Origin: Henckelia pumila | Taxonomy: Eukaryota > Streptophyta > Magnoliopsida > Lamiales > Gesneriaceae | Assembly (NCBI RefSeq): GCF_033568475.1 | Contig: NC_133123.1 | Coordinates: 137,786,242-137,850,241 of the forward strand | Reading direction: 5' to 3' | Length of the DNA: 64,000 nucleotides | Shown: positions 60,636-64,000 of the stretch, piece after piece | Layout of the letters: every line of letters begins with the position of its first letter | Position numbering within the stretch: position 1 is the stretch's first letter | Made by a program: the position numbers and the translations under genes | The notes under the pieces: generated by a model | The model's database searches: none | What the model was told of the DNA's origin: nothing | Seen by the model: only the letters and a program-made list of their open reading frames with translations

Positions 60636-63600
60636 ATGACTTCAGGTATAAGGATTTCAATCTTCTTGCCAAATTCTTGCTACAGAGAGATTATTATTGT
60701 TTTGGTCTTTTTGTTATCTGGGAATCTAGGTTTTATCTGGGAGACGCCGGATTCTCTATTTTGTGGTCTTAATTCAATGGGGTTCAACTTGGAATTTGGA
60801 GTTAATTAATAAAGTTTTTTCTTTTCAATGTAAATTAATCTGTAATTTTGGATTGTTTTCCAGCTTGCATTACTTTTATCTCGGGTGTTTATTTGATTGA
60901 TCTCTTGTGATCTTTGGTTACTGTGTTGTTGTTTTGTTGATCGTGTTTGGTGGTTAAGCATTTTTTGTTAGAAAATTATGAAGAAGCTGTTTGTTTTTAC
61001 TAGATACCGCGGCAAACCTTGCGGCCAAGCTTGAATCAGCTTCTCAGTTGAGGGCTGCTCGATTCTTCGTAACGCAAAGGCCATGGCTTGGTAATTATGA
61101 CTAATCTTATTCCCAGTCACTTATTTTGAATTTAACTTTATCGAACCAATTTCAGTGGCTCCTCTACGTGTATATGCAGGACTTTTTATACGTTAATTTA
61201 CTGAGTTAGAATGTTGTTGTATGCATTTCTGTGATTGCCAGATCTTTATGGGATTAATGTCAGACCTGTTGCTCCTGTTGGGAGCGTCAGCAGCAAACCA
61301 TATGTTGATCCAGCACTTATACACAGGTGCTTGCCTGATGAGTTGCTCTTGGAGGTATGACTCGTCTGCAAAGTAAGGATATGTTTCAAACTTGATTACA
61401 GTGATAATGCCATATTTTTGTTGCTGTGTTCATGTTTTATATGTACTTCCATGATAACAAAAATGGGGGAAAAAAGGAGATGATTGGTAGGAGTGTTCGG
61501 AGGTGGACCACCATTTGAGAAGTGATTATCAGGCCACCATTTTGATTATATCCAATACTATTATGAAGGCGAGTTTTCAAGACTAGAACTGAGCTTCACA
61601 AAATAAGGAATGCCTGGATAACACGTTGTGATGTCGATCACCTTTAGGTCTATGATTTCTTTCCGGAACAACCATAAACTGAATGATTTACTGGGACAAG
61701 AATGCGATTTTTCTCCTTTTCTCAACCTAATTTCTATCAATGAAGTCTTAATCAATTCCAATTAAGGTTGTTAATATCTTCAGTAAGTAGAACTAAAGCT
61801 TGATTCATACTGAAAGTCTTGTCATTTAGTGTCATTCTAAACCTCAGTTTCCGGTTATTACTTAACCAGTTAGACCACATGACAAAAAAGAAGACATACA
61901 ATAGGTTTGGACTTGTGGATTGCTGTTGAGATGACCAATCATATTGTTTCATTGCAAAAATCTGTACGGGTCTTTGAATAATAATTTCTGTAAATCATGT
62001 TCGTTTCTATAATTATTTTCCAAAACTGCGAAGCTTTTCTTCAAAGAAAAATAGTGTCAATTAATTCCCATGGTCATATGTCAATCATATCATCTATTAG
62101 GGTATTGCTTTAGCTTGCATATCCTTGGAGGTCATAAATAACGTGTATTAATTGCAGATCTTTTCAAAAATGACTCCATATACCCTAGGGATGGCAGCTT
62201 GTGTTTGTCGAAAATGGAGATGTACAATACGTATCCCTGTGTTCTGGCGCATGGCATGTCTAAAAGCTTGGCAGGTGGACACAGTTATTCCTGTTAATCT
62301 TTTTGTTATAATTACATGTGCTGGTTTTCATTCTGAGTTCTTTGGTTATGTGGTTAGGTCAATGGACTCACAGAAAATTATAAGATTCTTCATTCTATTT
62401 ATGATGGTTCATGGAAGAAGATGTGGCTCTTAAGGCCAAGACTTCGAACTGATGGTAAGAGTTTTTAAGTGTATCCTATTTTACCAGCGTATTCTTTTAA
62501 ACATATACCTCAAGACTCCGGTGACTTGATTTGCTTTCCTCTGTTCCTGGTAAATCCATATGTTATTTTCATGAACATTTTGGGGTCGGATATCATGTCA
62601 GAATTTGTTCTACAATTTTTTTTTTTATCTTGGTACCTTGAAGACGATAAATAATAAACTTACAATGTTATTTAGCAGCGAAAATGTTTGGTTGTATGGT
62701 TCTGCTGCTAGCATTCAGACATTTCAAAAAAATTTTTTTTTTTTTTTTAATTTATATTTTTGGAACTGTACCACTAGAATTATATATCTAAATGTTAATT
62801 TTTTTAATTTATATTTTTGGAACTGTACCACTAGAATTATATATCTAAATGTTAATTTGTAGGTCTTTATGTCAGTCGGAATACCTATATCCGTGCTGGA
62901 GTTGCGGAGTGGAAGATCAGTAATCCGGTTCATATTGTACGGTTTATTTATTTTCAGTTGTGATATTCCCGATATAATATTGGTCTGAGTTTGATAAAAA
63001 CGTGCATTGAGATTCCCGATCAATAGTGTGTTCTTCAATGAGAGAATAGAGTATGTTAGCTAAAAGCTACATGGAATTCATTAGATTATATTCCTTCCGT
63101 CATTATTGATGACTATGAATACTCCATCATGTATTCTTTCCGTATTATTGAAACCTCCAGGAAATTTTTCTTGACAGCTTGAGAGATGATTCATATTTAA
63201 GATGTCATTAATGTTAATATTTTAATCTTTGGAAGCATTCTGCTTTTTCTAAAGTTTTGATTTTCTTTTATCAACAAAACAATTGAAAAAAGGATTATAG
63301 AGGAGAAGAAAATATTTTCTTTTGTGTGTTATCATCCAAGAAATTGAACAAAGCCTATTGGCTTGCTTCCTATTTATCTCCCTGGACGGAAGATAATTAT
63401 ATAGCCAACCTGTTGTGTTTTTCATTCCAGGTGTGCTATTTTCGGTACTTGAGATTTTATCCTTCTGGAAGGTTTCTCTATAAGGTCAGAATTGTTCACC
63501 GGTGTTTCGATGTAGTTCAGTTTCAGAATTGTCTCTTGGCATTTGATTCCGATACCTTTTCTCTTCTTGCCATTGTTGATAGAACTCATCACAAAAAGTA

Positions 63601-64000
63601 AAAGATGTGGTGAAATGCATGAATTTTCGGGCCACAAAAGCTGATTGTGTTTTTAGTGGGCAGTACACTCTTACCGAAGACAAGGTTAGATTTTTCAATT
63701 CGCTGTTTGAAGCTGTTTCACTTTCGTAATGCATATTATTCTGAATGACATAATCATTTTCAGGTTGAGGCTGCTCTTTTATATCCTGGCTTGCGACCAA
63801 CTGTGCTAAGAATCCGCTTGAGGTACTTTTGAGAGTTCACCATATCGGAACAATAAAAAAAGATATTTCATTTGTGAATATTTTCTCGTTTTATGAGTGA
63901 ATATGAATATTAAGATTCTGTCTCTTCGTAAGATTTGATGTTTCCCTAACTTTGTGTAATGTCATCTAGGTTGAGGGGCACCACGGTAGGTGCTAACAAT
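60636..64000 (+). CDS. FBP7-like F-box protein (partial, runs off the right edge)
   Basis: Substrate-recognition subunit of an SCF-type ubiquitin ligase by family; Arabidopsis FBP7 is associated with translation under temperature stress. Ten exons so far: 60636-60645, 61004-61090, 61242-61354, 62158-62274, 62358-62454, 62863-62936, 63431-63484, 63583-63684, 63764-63822 and 63970-64000, giving 248 residues in frame. The first coding exon has only ten bases (ATGACTTCAG). Residues about 61-105 form the F-box ([20 protein letters not shown], then [15 protein letters not shown]). Then come FBP7-specific blocks: [56 protein letters not shown] and [19 protein letters not shown]. About 80 more C-terminal residues would be expected beyond the window. 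Confidence 0.9.
62749..62862 (+). repeat. 57-bp tandem duplication at a splice acceptor
   Basis: Two units in intron 5 of the F-box gene, 62749-62805 and 62806-62862, each containing GGAACTGTACCACTAGAATT and ATATATCTAAATGTTAATT. The second unit ends exactly with the functional acceptor TTTGTAG; the first reads TTTTTTT there and so lacks an AG. Confidence 0.9.

Noticed and set aside
1-64000. CRISPR array, operon or other prokaryotic system
   Set aside because: All genes are intron-containing plant genes, and the repeats are MITEs, LTRs and microsatellites.

Overview
This window is nuclear DNA of a flowering plant, most likely a eudicot. The genes have many short exons with GT-AG (and two GC-AG) introns, their products match plant families, and the AT-rich intergenic DNA is full of MITEs, simple repeats and retroelements. 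The species cannot be named from the sequence.

Genes, left to right: the 3' part of a p24-delta cargo receptor (343-1333, +); convergent to it, a small plastid- or mitochondrion-like glutaredoxin-fold protein (1653-3573, -) with a Copia-type LTR in an intron; a WAT1-related/EamA transporter (11952-14798, +); a DIS3L2/SOV-type 3'-5' exoribonuclease (15427-21596, +); an ATAD5/Elg1-type AAA+ PCNA unloader (25546-36101, +); a small universal stress protein (38489-39651, +); a small conserved plant protein of unknown role (43812-45310, +); and the 5' two thirds of an FBP7-like F-box protein that runs off the right edge (60636-64000, +). I rebuilt exons from splice sites and reading phase. The exonuclease (1199 aa) and the ATAD5-like protein (1349 aa) both come out fully in frame.

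Main observation: about 2.3 kb is present twice, at 14671 to about 16990 and at 24817 to about 27108. The copied block holds the end of the WAT1 last exon, the intergenic promoter, and three 5' exons. In the right copy these exons lead into the ATAD5-like gene. In the left copy they lead into the exonuclease, replacing the Lys/Arg-rich N-terminus usual for plant SOV proteins. The exonuclease is therefore a chimera with about 144 residues of foreign N-terminus. The right-hand promoter has two perfect E2F-type sites (GCGGGAAA); the left-hand copy lacks both.

Mobile DNA: a 1.5-kb long-TIR foldback element (6582-8083), a 5'-truncated LINE tail (about 8340-8572), a doubled hairpin MITE (10821-11145), a GC-ended DNA element inserted in the terminus of a Tourist-like MITE (22353-23816), further MITEs, a CACTA-like end, and one young Ty3/gypsy chromovirus with 2.7-kb LTRs and a 5-bp target duplication (47709-58058). 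Its LTRs carry dense TGGGCY (site II) motifs and a telo-box.
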